The notes: generated by a model from the letters alone, not told the origin. A DNA stretch of 64,000 nucleotides from Psychroflexus torquis ATCC 700755 (GCF_000153485.2 NC_018721.1:62001-126000); one strand, 5' to 3'. Numbered from the stretch's first letter, positions 1 to 10,732 are shown. Numbers and translations are program-made.

Positions 1-159
1 GTTTTCTGTAGTTAACGTTACATTTTTATAGCCATCAAATTCTTGAATATCATTCAAATCTCTTTTGGTTAAATATAAAGATGTAATCGCATTATTTGTA
101 AGGAGTCCTTTTGCAATGGACTTCCCTAAATTTCCTGTTCCTATGATTGCAATTTTCAT
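1..159 (-). CDS. proC: Pyrroline-5-carboxylate reductase, N-terminal part (cut by window edge)
   Basis: The minus strand reads 53 codons from an ATG at 159 to the left edge. The protein begins MKIAIIGTGNLGKSIAKGLL, a Rossmann nucleotide-binding start with the GxGxxG pattern typical of ProC, which makes proline from pyrroline-5-carboxylate with NAD(P)H. It lies 63 bp downstream of argC in the same direction; proC inside the arginine cluster is a common Bacteroidota arrangement. Only the first fifth or so of the protein is visible, so another small Rossmann reductase remains possible. Confidence 0.75.
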   Translation of the reverse strand, partial: MKIAIIGTGNLGKSIAKGLLTNNAITSLYLTKRDLNDIQEFDGYKNVTLTTEN

Positions 160-222
160 GTTGTTGTGTTTTTTATTAACACCTGACAGGTTTTTAGAAC
201 TAACAGGTTTTTGGTGAACTTG

Positions 223-1200
223 TTAAAAATAATTTGCTTTCAACTGTAAGCCTTCTTTTTCATTAAAACCAAACATCAAATTCATGTTTTGAACCGCTTG
301 CCCTGAAGCCCCTTTTAAAAGATTATCAATAATACTTGTAACTAATAGTTTGTCGTTGTGTTTATGTAAATGAAGAATACATTTATTGGTATTTACCACT
401 TGCTTTAAATGAATAGGATCGTCGGAAACAAAAGTAAATGCTGCATTTTTATAAAAATCTGAATACATTTTTTTTGCTTCTTCTATACTTCCTTCAAACT
501 TTGTGTATAGTGTAGAGAAAATTCCTCTTGAATGGTTCCCGCGATTTGGCATAAAATTAATTTCTGAATTAAAATTAGACTGTAATTGATTTACAGTTTG
601 GTTAATCTCCGCTAAATGCTGATGTGTAAATGCTTTGTAATGCGAAAAATTGTTGTCCCTCCAAGTAAAATGTGTCGTTGCTGATAGAGAGGTTCCTGCT
701 CCAGTAGCTCCTGTCACTGCGTTAATATGTACATCATCTTTTATACCATTGGACTTGGCTAGTGGTAATAATGCCAATTGAATTGCGGTTGCAAAACATC
801 CTGGATTTGCAATATAATTCGCTTCTTTAATAGCTTTTTTTTGTAATTCTGGCAAACCATAAACAAAGGCTTTTCCATTTAAATTAGAATCTGCTTCTAA
901 TCTAAAATCAGTGCTTAAATCAATAATTTTTGTGGTTTCAGAAAAGCTGTTTTTTTCTAAAAATGCTTTAGAATTACCATGACCTAGACATAAAAACAAA
1001 ACATCGATCTCCGAATTTATTTTGCTTGAAAACACCAAGTCTGTTGACCCAATTAAATCCTGATGGATTTTACTGATTTTATGTTCAGCATTGGAAGTGC
1101 TATAAATAAAATTAATGTGAGTTTCAGGATGATTGAGTAGTAGTCTTATCAATTCTCCCGCTGTATATCCTGCACCGCCTATTATACCTACCTGTATCAT
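223..1200 (-). CDS. argC: N-acetyl-gamma-glutamyl-phosphate reductase
   Basis: This enzyme reduces the acyl-glutamyl phosphate of arginine synthesis to the semialdehyde with NADPH. The 325-residue protein has the N-terminal motif GGAGYTAGE (residues 8-16), the catalytic cysteine in NPGCFATA (Cys135) and the GATGAG loop before the dimerisation domain. The length is normal for the family. Its ATG overlaps the end of argG by four bases (ATGA), so the two are probably translationally coupled. Members of this phylum often use N-succinyl rather than N-acetyl intermediates, and the sequence alone does not say which. Confidence 0.97.
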   Translation of the reverse strand: MIQVGIIGGAGYTAGELIRLLLNHPETHINFIYSTSNAEHKISKIHQDLIGSTDLVFSSKINSEIDVLFLCLGHGNSKAFLEKNSFSETTKIIDLSTDFRLEADSNLNGKAFVYGLPELQKKAIKEANYIANPGCFATAIQLALLPLAKSNGIKDDVHINAVTGATGAGTSLSATTHFTWRDNNFSHYKAFTHQHLAEINQTVNQLQSNFNSEINFMPNRGNHSRGIFSTLYTKFEGSIEEAKKMYSDFYKNAAFTFVSDDPIHLKQVVNTNKCILHLHKHNDKLLVTSIIDNLLKGASGQAVQNMNLMFGFNEKEGLQLKANYF

Positions 1201-2381
1201 GATTCTGAATTTACCTGTTGATAGATTTTATTCTGATTACCAAATATTTTAATGAATCCTTTGGCTTCTTCTGCCGTCCATCCTTTGTTCTCTTCTCCAT
1301 AACTCCCGAATTTGGCATTCATTAAATCATGCTTAGACTCTATACCATCCAACATAAAATGATAAGGCTTTAAACTCACAACCACATTTCCAGAAACTTT
1401 GGCTTGACTGCTTTCTAAAAAGGCCTCCGTATCTCTCATCACTGGATCTAAATACAGACCTTCATGTAAATGCATCCCATAGAAACTAGATAAGTATTCT
1501 TTATGCTGAAGTTGCCATTTGGTGAGTGTATGTTTTTCCAGTAAATGATGAGCTTTGATAATAATTAGAGCTGCAGCGGCTTCAAAGCCAACCCTCCCTT
1601 TAATGCCAACAATGGTATCCCCTACATGAATATCTCTACCAATTGCGTATGCCGAGGCTAGTTTGTTTAATAACTCGATATTTTTCTCTGGTGAATTTTT
1701 AGTGCTGTTTAAAGCTACAAATTCACCTTTTTCAAAGCTTAAGATAACTTTTTCACCTACTCCTTTTTTAAGTTGTGAAGGATATGCTGATTCTGGTAAT
1801 GGATTTTGAGAGGTCAAAGTCTCCTTGCCACCAACACTTGTACCCCACAGTCCTTGATTGATAGAATATTTTGCTTTATCCCATGGCATCTCAATACCAT
1901 TGGACTTCAAATAATCTATTTCTTCTTGTCTGGTTAATTTTCCATCTCTTATTGGTGTTATAATTTCTATTTCAGGTGCTAAAGTTTGAAAGATCATATC
2001 AAAACGCACTTGGTCATTACCAGCACCTGTACTGCCGTGAGCTATATATTGGGCATTGATGCTTTTAGCGTATTGAACAATTTCAATAGCTTGAATAATA
2101 CGTTCAGCACTTACAGACAATGGATAAGTATTGTTTTTTAGAACATTACCATAAATAAGATATTTAATCACCTTTTGATAATACGATTGAATAGCATCGA
2201 TATTTTGATAGGTTGCCACACCCATTTTAAGGGCTTTAGCTTCGATTTTTTTAATTTCTTCTGAAGTAAATCCTCCTGTATTTACACTTACGGCATGTAC
2301 TTCGTATCCTGCTTTTGATAGGCTTACTGCACAATATGACGTATCTAAACCACCGCTGTAGGCTATAACTAATTTTTTCAT
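1197..2381 (-). CDS. argG: Argininosuccinate synthase
   Basis: It joins citrulline and aspartate with ATP to give argininosuccinate. The N-terminal ATP-pyrophosphatase loop reads AYSGGLDTSY (residues 8-17), and the STGAGNDQVRF segment that binds citrulline and aspartate follows. The 394 residues match the usual length. It overlaps the upstream acetyltransferase by four bases and argC by four bases, making a tightly packed operon transcribed leftwards. Confidence 0.97.
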   Translation of the reverse strand: MKKLVIAYSGGLDTSYCAVSLSKAGYEVHAVSVNTGGFTSEEIKKIEAKALKMGVATYQNIDAIQSYYQKVIKYLIYGNVLKNNTYPLSVSAERIIQAIEIVQYAKSINAQYIAHGSTGAGNDQVRFDMIFQTLAPEIEIITPIRDGKLTRQEEIDYLKSNGIEMPWDKAKYSINQGLWGTSVGGKETLTSQNPLPESAYPSQLKKGVGEKVILSFEKGEFVALNSTKNSPEKNIELLNKLASAYAIGRDIHVGDTIVGIKGRVGFEAAAALIIIKAHHLLEKHTLTKWQLQHKEYLSSFYGMHLHEGLYLDPVMRDTEAFLESSQAKVSGNVVVSLKPYHFMLDGIESKHDLMNAKFGSYGEENKGWTAEEAKGFIKIFGNQNKIYQQVNSES

Positions 2382-3001
2382 TTTTTATCTTTTTTTAGAA
2401 AAATGGACTGTTTCAATTCTTTTATTCGCTTCCATATTTTTTTATCAAATGGGTGTTTTTTTGTTTTAGGTTCTTTTTCGGCTTTAGGGTCAAAAAGCAT
2501 TCCTGTGCACAAGCACATTTTCTGATTTGTTCGTTGAAGTATATCGTAATTTTTACAGGTTTGACAACCGTTCCAAAAAGACTGATCATCTGTTAATTCA
2601 GAAAAGGGCATAGGTTTGTAACCCAAATCGCTATTCATTTTCAAAACAGCTAATCCCGTAGTAATGCTAAATATTTTAGCGTCTGGGAATTTAATTCTGG
2701 ATTGATCAAAAATTTTCTGCTTAATCTGTTTTGCCAAGCCAATATTTCGATAATCGGGATCTACAATTAAGCCTGAATTGGCTACAAATTTACCATGGCT
2801 CCAAGATTCAATGTAACAGAAGCCTGCAAACTGATCTCCGTCTAAAGCGATAACAGCATCACCCTTTTTCATTTTAGCGTTAATGTATTCAGGCTCTCGC
2901 TTAGCGATACCAGTACCCCTAATTTGTGCAGCTTTAGCAATAGCTTGGCAAATAATTTCAGCATAAATACTATGCGACTTATCAGCAATAAGAATTCTCA
3001 T
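2378..3001 (-). CDS. GNAT-family acyltransferase at the head of the arginine operon
   Basis: The 207-residue protein has a GNAT fold signature: the acyl-CoA pyrophosphate loop is DPDYRNIGLA (residues 81-90). After the fold comes a cysteine pattern, C146-x2-C149 and C163-x-C165, that could bind a metal, then a lysine-rich tail of about 35 residues. It is the first gene of the visible operon and overlaps argG by four bases. The location suggests that it acylates glutamate (acetyl- or succinyl-CoA) at the first step of arginine synthesis, but that is inference from context; a regulatory or unrelated acetyltransferase is possible. Confidence 0.75.
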   Translation of the reverse strand: MRILIADKSHSIYAEIICQAIAKAAQIRGTGIAKREPEYINAKMKKGDAVIALDGDQFAGFCYIESWSHGKFVANSGLIVDPDYRNIGLAKQIKQKIFDQSRIKFPDAKIFSITTGLAVLKMNSDLGYKPMPFSELTDDQSFWNGCQTCKNYDILQRTNQKMCLCTGMLFDPKAEKEPKTKKHPFDKKIWKRIKELKQSIFLKKDKK

Positions 3002-3368
3002 TGTGATTGATGTTTTAAAAATTAAGAAAAAAAATTAGAGTTTGAAAAGTAGAACCGAACACATCTAAGTTCTGAAAATAGAATAGCCCCTAAGGGCGAC
3101 GAAATAGATTAAAAAAACTAATCGAAGTTATAGCAGTATTAAAACTGACTAGTGAATTTTTATATGTGATGTGAATAGACATAATGATAAAATAAAATTA
3201 TGATAAAAGAAATTATAGCTTTGGAGAGATAAAAACTAGCTACGGCGGAGAATTTCTATTATTAGATTGTGTGGTATAATTTTATTTTTGGGTGATTCCA
3301 TATTTCAAATATAAAATTATTATTCATATAACCAATTAAAGATCAAATATTTATTCCAATTATTAGCG
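3002..3368. other. Intergenic region between the arginine and ilv operons
   Basis: No gene is seen in these 367 bp. They must hold the promoter of the leftward arginine operon and the end of the leftward ilv operon. No convincing hairpin terminator follows ilvA. The stretch 3230-3300 has weak resemblance to the dispersed repeat described at 16.9 kb, too diverged to claim. Confidence 0.5.
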
Positions 3369-4634
3369 TTAAACTAAAAATTGAAACAAATCTGGTTTAT
3401 TGTTTAAGTAATCTCCATAAAACTTTTTGTCTTTCATACGCTTTATTAAAGGATCGAAGTCTTCTTTCGATTTCAGTTCTAATCCTACTACTGCGGCACC
3501 GTTTTCTCTATTGGTTTTTTTGGTATATTGAAAGTAAGTAATATCGTCATCAGGCCCTAAAATTTCAGCAACGAACTGACGCAAAGCTCCAGCCCTCTGA
3601 GGGAATTTGACAATAAAATAGTGTTTTAACTGAGCATACAGCATAGCTCGTTCTTTTATTTCTGCAGTTCGCGTAATATCGTTGTTACTCCCACTTATAA
3701 CGCAAACTACATTTTTACCTTCAATTTCTTCTGCATAACGCTCTAAAGCAGCGATACTAAGAGCTGCTGCAGGTTCCGCAACAATAGCCTCTTTATTATA
3801 TAAATCTAATATAGTCTGGCAAATATGACCTTCATCTACAGTTATCATATCGTACAAGTTTTGCTTAGCGATAGAAAAAGTCAAATCACCTACACGTTTC
3901 ACAGCTGCTCCTTCTACAAAGTTTTCAATTGTATTCAGTTCAATATTTTCATCATTCTTTATAGAATTTGACATGGAAGGAGCTCCTTTAGGCTCTACCC
4001 CAATTATTTTGGTAGACGGAGATAAATGCTTAAAAATAGAGGAAAGTCCTGACGCTAATCCACCGCCCCCAACGGGAAGAAACACGTAATCTATTGTTTT
4101 TTCTTCAGATTGGTTTATAATTTCAAGACCAACCGTAGCTTGTCCCTCAATGACCTTTGGATCGTTAAACGGGTGTATAAAGGTCTGGTTTAATCTGTCG
4201 CTTTGTTCCATAGCTGCATGATAAGCGTCATCAAAACTATCTCCAATCAAAATGATATTTACAAATTCTTCCCCAAACATTTCCACCTGATCTATTTTTT
4301 GATTGGGTGTTGGGGAAGGCATAAAGATTGTTCCTTTAATCTTTAAAATTTTACAAGAAATAGCAACACCTTGGCCATGATTTCCGGCACTAGCGCAAAC
4401 AATTCCGTTTTTTATTTCATCTTCTAAAAGTGAAGACATTTTATTGTAAGCTCCTCTTATTTTATAAGAACGAACTTGTTGTAAATCCTCTCTTTTGAAA
4501 AAAATATTGGACTTGTATTGCTTCGAGTATCTTAAATTATGGCTTAAAGGAGTAACAATAGCGACCCCTTTAAGATTTTCGGATGCTTTTATCACATCCT
4601 CAAGTTTTGGGAAATAAGCAGTTTCTACTTCCAT
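3369..4634 (-). CDS. ilvA: Threonine ammonia-lyase (threonine deaminase)
   Basis: A PLP enzyme converting threonine to 2-oxobutanoate, the committed step to isoleucine. The PLP lysine is Lys58 in SYKIRGAYNK and the glycine-rich phosphate loop is PVGGGGLASG near residue 187. The 421 residues include one C-terminal ACT-like regulatory domain (from about 335, starting around KHYFIVKFPQRAGALRQFV), as in the shorter IlvA1 type. It is the last gene of the ilv operon, one base after ilvC. Confidence 0.95.
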   Translation of the reverse strand: MEVETAYFPKLEDVIKASENLKGVAIVTPLSHNLRYSKQYKSNIFFKREDLQQVRSYKIRGAYNKMSSLLEDEIKNGIVCASAGNHGQGVAISCKILKIKGTIFMPSPTPNQKIDQVEMFGEEFVNIILIGDSFDDAYHAAMEQSDRLNQTFIHPFNDPKVIEGQATVGLEIINQSEEKTIDYVFLPVGGGGLASGLSSIFKHLSPSTKIIGVEPKGAPSMSNSIKNDENIELNTIENFVEGAAVKRVGDLTFSIAKQNLYDMITVDEGHICQTILDLYNKEAIVAEPAAALSIAALERYAEEIEGKNVVCVISGSNNDITRTAEIKERAMLYAQLKHYFIVKFPQRAGALRQFVAEILGPDDDITYFQYTKKTNRENGAAVVGLELKSKEDFDPLIKRMKDKKFYGDYLNNKPDLFQFLV

Positions 4635-4635
4635 A

Positions 4636-6132
4636 TTATAAAGTGACTTTTTCTTTAGATTCTTTTTTGAGACCTTTCATGGCTATCATCGCTGTTCTCA
4701 AGCGTTTACCTACCTTTTCTATAGGGTGATTTCTTATCTCAGCATTTACCTCTATCAATTTAATGTTATCGAGTTCATCTGCGTTAGGATAAGGCTGCCC
4801 AATAACTGAAGTATCTAGAGACTCCATAAAATCGGCTAACAACGGCTTGCTGGCATGATCAAATAAATAGCAACCATACTCTGCTGTATCAGAAATGACT
4901 CTATTCATTTCAAATAATTTTTTTCTCGCAATAGTATTGGCTATTAAAGGTAATTCATGTAAAGATTCATAATAGGCAGAATCTTCAATTATCCCAGCAC
5001 TTACCATGGTTTCAAAAGCTAATTCAACTCCTGATTTAGCAAAAGCAACGAGAAGGACAGCGTTGTCAAAATACTCTTGTTCATTGATATGTGCTTCGGT
5101 TAATTTTGTTTTTTCGAAAGCAGTTTCACCTGTTTCAGCCCTCCATTTTAAGAGATTAGCATCATCATTAGCCCAGTCTTCCATCATAGTTTTAGAAAAA
5201 TGACCAGAAAGGATATCGTCCATGTGTTTTTCGAATAAAGGTCTTAGAATAGTTTTTAATTCTTCGGAAAGTTTAAAGGCTTTTATTTTAGACGAGTTAG
5301 AAAGACGATCCATCATATTGGTTATCCCTCCGTGTTTAAGAGCTTCGGTAATGGTTTCCCATCCGTATTGAATTAATTTTACAGCATAGCTTGGCTCTAT
5401 ACCTTCATCTATCATTTTGTCGAAAGATAAAATAGCACCAGTTTGTAGCACTCCACAAAGAATCGTTTGTTCTCCCATCAAATCACTTTTCACCTCAGCA
5501 ATAAATGAAGATTCTAGAACACCCGCTTTATCTCCGCCAGTGCCTACTGCATAGGCTTTTGCTTGTTCCCAGCCTTTCTGTTCAGGATCATTTTCAGGAT
5601 GAACCGCTATGAGAGTTGGAACCCCAAAACCTCTTTTGTACTCTTCTCTGACTTCTGTTCCAGGACATTTTGGTGCGACCATAATCACGGTGATGTCCTT
5701 TCTTATGTCCATTCCTTCTTCCACAATATTAAACCCATGAGAATAACTTAAAGTCGACCCAGTCTTCATCAGAGGCATAATACTTTTAATCACATGAGTA
5801 TGTTGTTTATCTGGGGTTAAATTCAAAACCAAATCCGCCTCTGGGATCAATTCTCGATAAGTTCCCACTCTAAAATCGTTTGACTTCGCATTTTTAAAAG
5901 AATCTCTCTCCTCATCAATAGCCGCTTGTCTAAGAGCATATGAAATATCGAGGCCAGAATCCCTCATGTTAAGACCTTGATTTAAGCCTTGAGCTCCACA
6001 ACCAACGATCACGATTTTCTTGCCTTTAAGGACTTTTACTCCACCTTCAAACTCAGAAGATTCCATAAACCTACATTTACCCAACTGTTTGAGCTGTTGT
6101 CTTAAGCTTAGTGTGTTAAAATAATTTGCCAT
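4636..6132 (-). CDS. ilvC: Ketol-acid reductoisomerase, class II (long form)
   Basis: It isomerises and reduces acetolactate or acetohydroxybutyrate with NADPH. The dinucleotide motif is [11 protein letters not shown] (residues 43-53). At 498 residues it is the long class II type with a duplicated C-terminal helical domain, unlike the roughly 330-residue class I enzyme. It sits between ilvN (17 bp upstream) and ilvA (1 bp downstream), so it belongs to the same transcript. Confidence 0.96.
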   Translation of the reverse strand: MANYFNTLSLRQQLKQLGKCRFMESSEFEGGVKVLKGKKIVIVGCGAQGLNQGLNMRDSGLDISYALRQAAIDEERDSFKNAKSNDFRVGTYRELIPEADLVLNLTPDKQHTHVIKSIMPLMKTGSTLSYSHGFNIVEEGMDIRKDITVIMVAPKCPGTEVREEYKRGFGVPTLIAVHPENDPEQKGWEQAKAYAVGTGGDKAGVLESSFIAEVKSDLMGEQTILCGVLQTGAILSFDKMIDEGIEPSYAVKLIQYGWETITEALKHGGITNMMDRLSNSSKIKAFKLSEELKTILRPLFEKHMDDILSGHFSKTMMEDWANDDANLLKWRAETGETAFEKTKLTEAHINEQEYFDNAVLLVAFAKSGVELAFETMVSAGIIEDSAYYESLHELPLIANTIARKKLFEMNRVISDTAEYGCYLFDHASKPLLADFMESLDTSVIGQPYPNADELDNIKLIEVNAEIRNHPIEKVGKRLRTAMIAMKGLKKESKEKVTL

Positions 6133-6149
6133 TTTACTGTGTTTTAGTT

Positions 6150-6671
6150 TTAAAATACCTTGAGCATTTCACTTATTTTCATTTCATCCTTGGTTACCGC
6201 TATGCGACCAGATCGAGTAAATTGCATGATTCCAAAGGCTTTTAATTCTCTATGAAATAATTCGATATCCTCAGTTCTCCCCGATTTTTCTAAAACAAAA
6301 AACTCTCGGTTCACGTGAACTATCTTTGCATTGCTATCTTTGATAATGTTTTGAATTTGTCGTTCTTCAAAAAGGAATTCTGATTTTATTTTGAACAAAC
6401 ACGATTCTTGGTAAATGATCTCATCTTCTTTATGATAATAAGCCTTGATCACTTCCACTTGTTTTTCTATTTGTCCGATGATTTTCTTCATTCGATCTTC
6501 TGACAGTTCTACAACAATAGTCCATTTTGAAATATGGTCAATTTCAGAAGACGACGTATTAATACTTTCAATATTGATATGTCTTCGTTGAAAAATAGCA
6601 GAGATCCTATTTAGTAATCCAATGTTATTTTCGGTATAAATCGAAACGGTATAGACTTTATTTTCACACAT
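6150..6671 (-). CDS. ilvN: Acetolactate synthase small (regulatory) subunit
   Basis: The 173-residue protein starts with an ACT domain (residues about 6-80) beginning [19 protein letters not shown], followed by the typical C-terminal half of the small subunit. The family gives the large subunit valine feedback sensitivity and full activity. It starts one base after the stop of ilvB, so the two subunits are made in tandem. Confidence 0.93.
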   Translation of the reverse strand: MCENKVYTVSIYTENNIGLLNRISAIFQRRHINIESINTSSSEIDHISKWTIVVELSEDRMKKIIGQIEKQVEVIKAYYHKEDEIIYQESCLFKIKSEFLFEERQIQNIIKDSNAKIVHVNREFFVLEKSGRTEDIELFHRELKAFGIMQFTRSGRIAVTKDEMKISEMLKVF

Positions 6672-6672
6672 A

Positions 6673-8406
6673 TTATTCTAATCTTATTTCTGAAACACTC
6701 GCTCCTGAGGGTATCATTGGAAATACATTACCTTCTTTTTCAACACAAACTTCCAAGAAGTAAGGACCAACACTTGCCATCATTTCTTGAACAGCCAACT
6801 TTAATTCTGATCGCTTAGTCACTTTTTGAGCATCTATATAATATCCTTTAGCAATAGCTACAAAATCTGGATTTGTCATTTCTGTAGAGGCATATCGTTT
6901 ATCAAAAAACAACTGTTGCCATTGCCTTACCATACCCAAAAACTCATTGTTTAAGACCACTATTTTTAGGGGTATTCTTTGTTGAAACACAGTTCCTAAC
7001 TCTTGAATAGTCATTTGGTAACCTCCATCACCAATAATTGCAATGACATCGCGTTCTGGAGCAGCCATTTTAGCTCCAATGGCCGCCGGAAGAGCAAAAC
7101 CCATAGTTCCTAATCCACCGGAAGTAATATTGCTTTTTGTAATATTAAAGTTTGAATATCGGCAAGCGATCATTTGATGTTGACCTACATCACTTACAAT
7201 AGCGGCATTACCTTTTGTCTGGAGATTGATCTGGTGAATAACTTCGCCCATAGTGAGGCCTTCTTTTGTAGGATGAATATCATTCTTGATAACTTTATCA
7301 TATTCAATAGCATATAAATCTTTGAATTTCTGATGCCAATCGGAGTAGGTTTTTTCTTCCAAATAAGGTAATAACTGAGTCAAACTATCCTTAGCATCGC
7401 CAAGAATTGCAATATCCGCAGTCACATTTTTATCAATTTCAGCAGGATCAATTTCAAAATGAATGACTTTAGCCTGTTTGGCATAAGAGTCTAGATTACC
7501 TGTGACTCTATCATCGAATCTCATGCCTATAGCAATAAGGACATCACATTCGTTTGTGAGCATATTGGGGCCATAGTTACCATGCATACCGACCATCCCA
7601 ACATTCAAGGAATGAGAAGTAGGCAAGGCAGAAGCTCCTAGAATAGTCCACGCTGCTGGAATACCTGATTTTTCAACTAGGGCTTTAAAAATGTCTTCAG
7701 CTTCACTTAAAATGATCCCTTGACCCCAAACAATAAGAGGCTGCTTTGCCGAATTTATTAATGCTGCTGCTGCTTCAATTTGTTTTTTGTTCACTATAGG
7801 AACAGGCTTATAGCTTCGTATACCTATACATTTTTGATAAGAAAAATCAAATTCTTCAAACTGAGCATCTTTAGTGATATCGATTAAAACAGGACCTGGT
7901 CTTCCGCTTTTAGCAATGAAAAAAGCTTTAGCAAGAACCTTGGGAATGTCCTCAGCTTTTGTAATTTGGTGATTCCATTTGGTAACAGATGTAGAAATTC
8001 CTATAATATCTGTTTCTTGAAAAGCATCACTTCCTAATAAGTGAGAAGATACTTGACCCGTAATGCAAACCAAAGGAGTAGAATCTATTTGAGCATCTGC
8101 AATACCAGTTACTAAATTTGTCGCTCCTGGGCCTGATGTTGCTATGACTACTCCTACTTTACCCGAAATTCTAGAATAGCCTTGAGCCGCATGAGTCGCT
8201 CCTTGTTCGTGGCGAGCCATGACATGGTGAATTCGATCTTGATATTTGTAAAGTTGATCATAAACAGGCATTATAGCTCCACCAGGATAACCATATAAGG
8301 TTTCAACTCCTTCTGCCATCAAGCATTTCATCAATGCCTCACTACCCGAAATACTTTCTTTAGTGATTGTTTTTTCTTTTTTTTCAAGGGTATAACTTTC
8401 TTCCAT
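6673..8406 (-). CDS. ilvB: Acetolactate synthase large (catalytic) subunit
   Basis: A thiamine-diphosphate enzyme condensing pyruvate with pyruvate or 2-oxobutanoate. The catalytic glutamate is Glu67 in HEQGATHAAQGYSR. The ThDP/Mg motif is GDGGYQMTIQELGTV, ending in NN, in the C-terminal domain. The 577 residues match AHAS catalytic subunits and have an N-terminal extension of about 20 residues. It starts 33 bp after ilvD. Confidence 0.96.
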   Translation of the reverse strand: MEESYTLEKKEKTITKESISGSEALMKCLMAEGVETLYGYPGGAIMPVYDQLYKYQDRIHHVMARHEQGATHAAQGYSRISGKVGVVIATSGPGATNLVTGIADAQIDSTPLVCITGQVSSHLLGSDAFQETDIIGISTSVTKWNHQITKAEDIPKVLAKAFFIAKSGRPGPVLIDITKDAQFEEFDFSYQKCIGIRSYKPVPIVNKKQIEAAAALINSAKQPLIVWGQGIILSEAEDIFKALVEKSGIPAAWTILGASALPTSHSLNVGMVGMHGNYGPNMLTNECDVLIAIGMRFDDRVTGNLDSYAKQAKVIHFEIDPAEIDKNVTADIAILGDAKDSLTQLLPYLEEKTYSDWHQKFKDLYAIEYDKVIKNDIHPTKEGLTMGEVIHQINLQTKGNAAIVSDVGQHQMIACRYSNFNITKSNITSGGLGTMGFALPAAIGAKMAAPERDVIAIIGDGGYQMTIQELGTVFQQRIPLKIVVLNNEFLGMVRQWQQLFFDKRYASTEMTNPDFVAIAKGYYIDAQKVTKRSELKLAVQEMMASVGPYFLEVCVEKEGNVFPMIPSGASVSEIRLE

Positions 8407-8439
8407 TCTTGCCGATTTTTTCTTCTTTTTAAACTATTC

Positions 8440-10116
8440 TTAAAATTCGTCTGTTACGCACCCTTTTGATGCAGAATTAACCATTCTCGCATATTTATAA
8501 AGAACACCTCGTTTAAATTTTAAATTTGGTGCCTTCCAATTTTTTTTCCTTTTGATGAGCTCCTCATCAGATACTTCTAAATTGATACTGTTTGTCTCGG
8601 CATCAATAGTGATATAATCCCCTTCTTCAACAAGGGCAATCGTGCCGCCTTCTTGGGCTTCTGGAGTGATATGCCCAACTACAAAACCATGAGTTCCTCC
8701 AGAGAATCTTCCATCGGTAATCAAAGCGACATCTTTGCCTAACCCTGCTCCCATTATTGCAGCAGTAGGTTTCAGCATTTCTGGCATACCTGGACCTCCT
8801 TTAGGGCCTTCATAACGGATAACCACTACATCTCCTTTTTGAACTTTTCCATCTCTAATTCCGTCATTAGCTTTGTATTCCCCTTCAAAAACCTTGGCCT
8901 TTCCTCGAAATTTTAAACCTTCTTTTCCTGTAATTTTAGCAACACTGCCCTCTTCAGCTAAATTCCCAAAGAGCATTCTTAGATGTCCTGAGATTTTAAT
9001 AGGGCTTTCTATTGGTTTGATGACCTCCTGACCTTCTTTAAGATCCTCTACATCACGTAAATTTTCTGCTAAAGTTTTTCCTGTAACGGTTAGGCAGTCT
9101 CCATAAATAAGGCCTTTTTTAAGCAAATATTTCAAAACTGCTGGAATTCCACCTACCTCATGTAAATCTTCCATAAGGTACTTACCACTCGGTTTTAAGT
9201 CTGCTAAAAAAGGAGTATTATCGCTAATCGTTTGAAAATCAGTTAAAGTGAAATCAATTTCAGCGGCTCTAGCAATTGCTAAAAAATGTAAAACAGCATT
9301 TGTAGATCCTCCTAAAATTGTAATTAACCGTATGGCATTTTCTAAAGATTTTCTTGTAATTATATCTGAAGGTTTGATGTCTTTTTCCAATAAAACTCTC
9401 AAAGCTTCACCTGCTTTAATAGACTCTTGTTTTTTTTCTGGACTAAGCGCTGGATTGGAAGAATTATAAGGTAAAGTCATTCCTAAAGCTTCTATAGAAG
9501 AGGCCATCGTATTAGCAGTATACATCCCTCCACAAGCACCAGCTCCAGGACACGCTTTTTCTACAATGCTTTGGTATTCTTCTTCTTGCATGGTTCCAGC
9601 CACTTTACTTCCCCAAGCTTCAAAAGCGGAAACCACGTCCAATTTTTTTCCATTATGACAACCAGAATCGATGGTTCCTCCATAAATCATAATGCAAGGT
9701 CTGTCGAGTCGAATCATCGCTATTAATGCACCGGGCATGTTTTTATCGCAGCCTACGACAGTAATTAAACCATCATAACTCATAGCTTGAACAACAGTTT
9801 CCATGGAGTCTGCGATGATATCCCTAGAAGGTAGAGAGTAACGCATTCCTGGTGTGCCCATAGAAATTCCATCACTCACCCCTATGGTATTAAATATTAA
9901 ACCTATAATATCTTCATTTGCTGTCCCTTGTTTAGCGAGTTTAGCGAGATCGTTTAAATGCATATTACAAGGATTCCCTTCGTATCCAGTACTAGCAATA
10001 CCAATGATAGGCTTAAAAAAATCTTCTTTAGTTAGACCTATAGCATGCAGCATAGCTTGAGCAGCTGGTTGAGTAGGATCTTGAGTAACGGTTTTGCTAT
10101 ACTTATTTAGTTCCAT
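8440..10116 (-). CDS. ilvD: Dihydroxy-acid dehydratase
   Basis: An Fe-S dehydratase catalysing the third common step of valine and isoleucine synthesis. Cluster cysteines are visible in [11 protein letters not shown] and [16 protein letters not shown]. The ATG at 10116 gives a protein beginning [20 protein letters not shown]; a longer frame exists only by using a TTG at 10143 and is less likely. It is the first gene of the ilv operon, so the operon promoter should lie just above 10120. Confidence 0.96.
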   Translation of the reverse strand: MELNKYSKTVTQDPTQPAAQAMLHAIGLTKEDFFKPIIGIASTGYEGNPCNMHLNDLAKLAKQGTANEDIIGLIFNTIGVSDGISMGTPGMRYSLPSRDIIADSMETVVQAMSYDGLITVVGCDKNMPGALIAMIRLDRPCIMIYGGTIDSGCHNGKKLDVVSAFEAWGSKVAGTMQEEEYQSIVEKACPGAGACGGMYTANTMASSIEALGMTLPYNSSNPALSPEKKQESIKAGEALRVLLEKDIKPSDIITRKSLENAIRLITILGGSTNAVLHFLAIARAAEIDFTLTDFQTISDNTPFLADLKPSGKYLMEDLHEVGGIPAVLKYLLKKGLIYGDCLTVTGKTLAENLRDVEDLKEGQEVIKPIESPIKISGHLRMLFGNLAEEGSVAKITGKEGLKFRGKAKVFEGEYKANDGIRDGKVQKGDVVVIRYEGPKGGPGMPEMLKPTAAIMGAGLGKDVALITDGRFSGGTHGFVVGHITPEAQEGGTIALVEEGDYITIDAETNSINLEVSDEELIKRKKNWKAPNLKFKRGVLYKYARMVNSASKGCVTDEF

Positions 10117-10723
10117 TGTATCTGTTTCATTTTCAAAAATCAAATCTAAATTTTAAAGGGATGATGACTCTTTTGAAATGAAAGTAATTGTTAAATTCAA
10201 TCACCAAAAAATAAACACAAAACATTAATGTTCAGATGTTTAATCAATACATATTGGAATACTCAACTCTTTAAATTTTTATTTTTTTTTGAACATGATG
10301 AAATCGCTTAGCCCAAGATTTAATTTTAGAGTGTTGTGATCGCTTTTGGAATGGAGTAGAAAAGTCTTTCTACAGGCATTAAATACTAGTCAGGCATAGA
10401 CAATCTGTTATGCCAATTTAAACCTATAATGTCGCAATAAATCGTTCTACCAAAACGAATTCGGCACAGGCTTTTTATCAAAAATAAGTATTGCAGCTAG
10501 AGCTATGCTTGTCATTTTTAACTTCTATCAATCAAGAAACCTCTGCTTAGCTAGGTTGCAGTAGACTTCAATTTTGTGTCATTTATATATTTCCAAGCTT
10601 CAGTACTATCGATGTCCAAGTTGCTAGAAAAAGTGAACTAAACGGTTAACACGAGTAATATCTCATTAGCAGTATTGGGAGTAAATTCAGAAGAAAATAT
10701 AATCTGCTAAAAGCTCAACTCCT
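10117..10723. other. Intergenic region upstream of ilvD with a paired inverted repeat
   Basis: These 607 bp separate ilvD from the end of thrC, both leftward. The part next to ilvD should carry the ilv promoter. A possible 30-codon leader peptide starting near 10230 on the minus strand ends beside ilvD, but it is not rich in branched-chain residues and has no following terminator. The centre (10412-10585) holds the dispersed repeat. No other gene is seen. Confidence 0.6.
10412..10585. repeat. Dispersed repeat, two units in inverted orientation (locus A)
   Basis: The left unit (about 10412-10492, forward) contains CCTATAATGTCGCAATAAAT and CGGCACAGGCTTTTTATCA. The right unit (about 10503-10585, reverse complement) contains GCTAAGCAGAGGTTTCTTGA then TTGATAGAAGTTAAAAATGA. 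Both halves align with the single unit at 16925-17026. The left end is nearly identical to 49101-49131, which borders the dead IS200 transposase. No coding capacity lies between the units. This looks like a MITE-like or palindromic repeat; its mobility is inferred. Confidence 0.65.
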
Positions 10724-10732
10724 TTAGTTGAG
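10714..10732 (-). terminator. Possible terminator of the thr operon overlapping the thrC stop
   Basis: A perfect 7-bp stem CTCAACT/AGTTGAG with a 5-base loop includes the thrC stop codon. On the minus strand it is followed by CTTTTAG, a short weak T tract. It is plausible as an intrinsic terminator but the tract is poor. Confidence 0.4.

Noticed and set aside
186..212. Direct repeat ACAGGTTTTT between proC and argC
   Set aside because: Short, within AT-rich spacer, and not associated with any known arginine regulatory site.
3230..3300. Possible sixth copy of the dispersed repeat
   Set aside because: Only scattered bases match on the reverse complement; similarity is not above what AT-rich DNA would give.
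10140..10232. Possible ilv leader peptide of about 30 codons
   Set aside because: It is not enriched for Ile, Val or Leu codons and no terminator/antiterminator hairpins follow it before ilvD.
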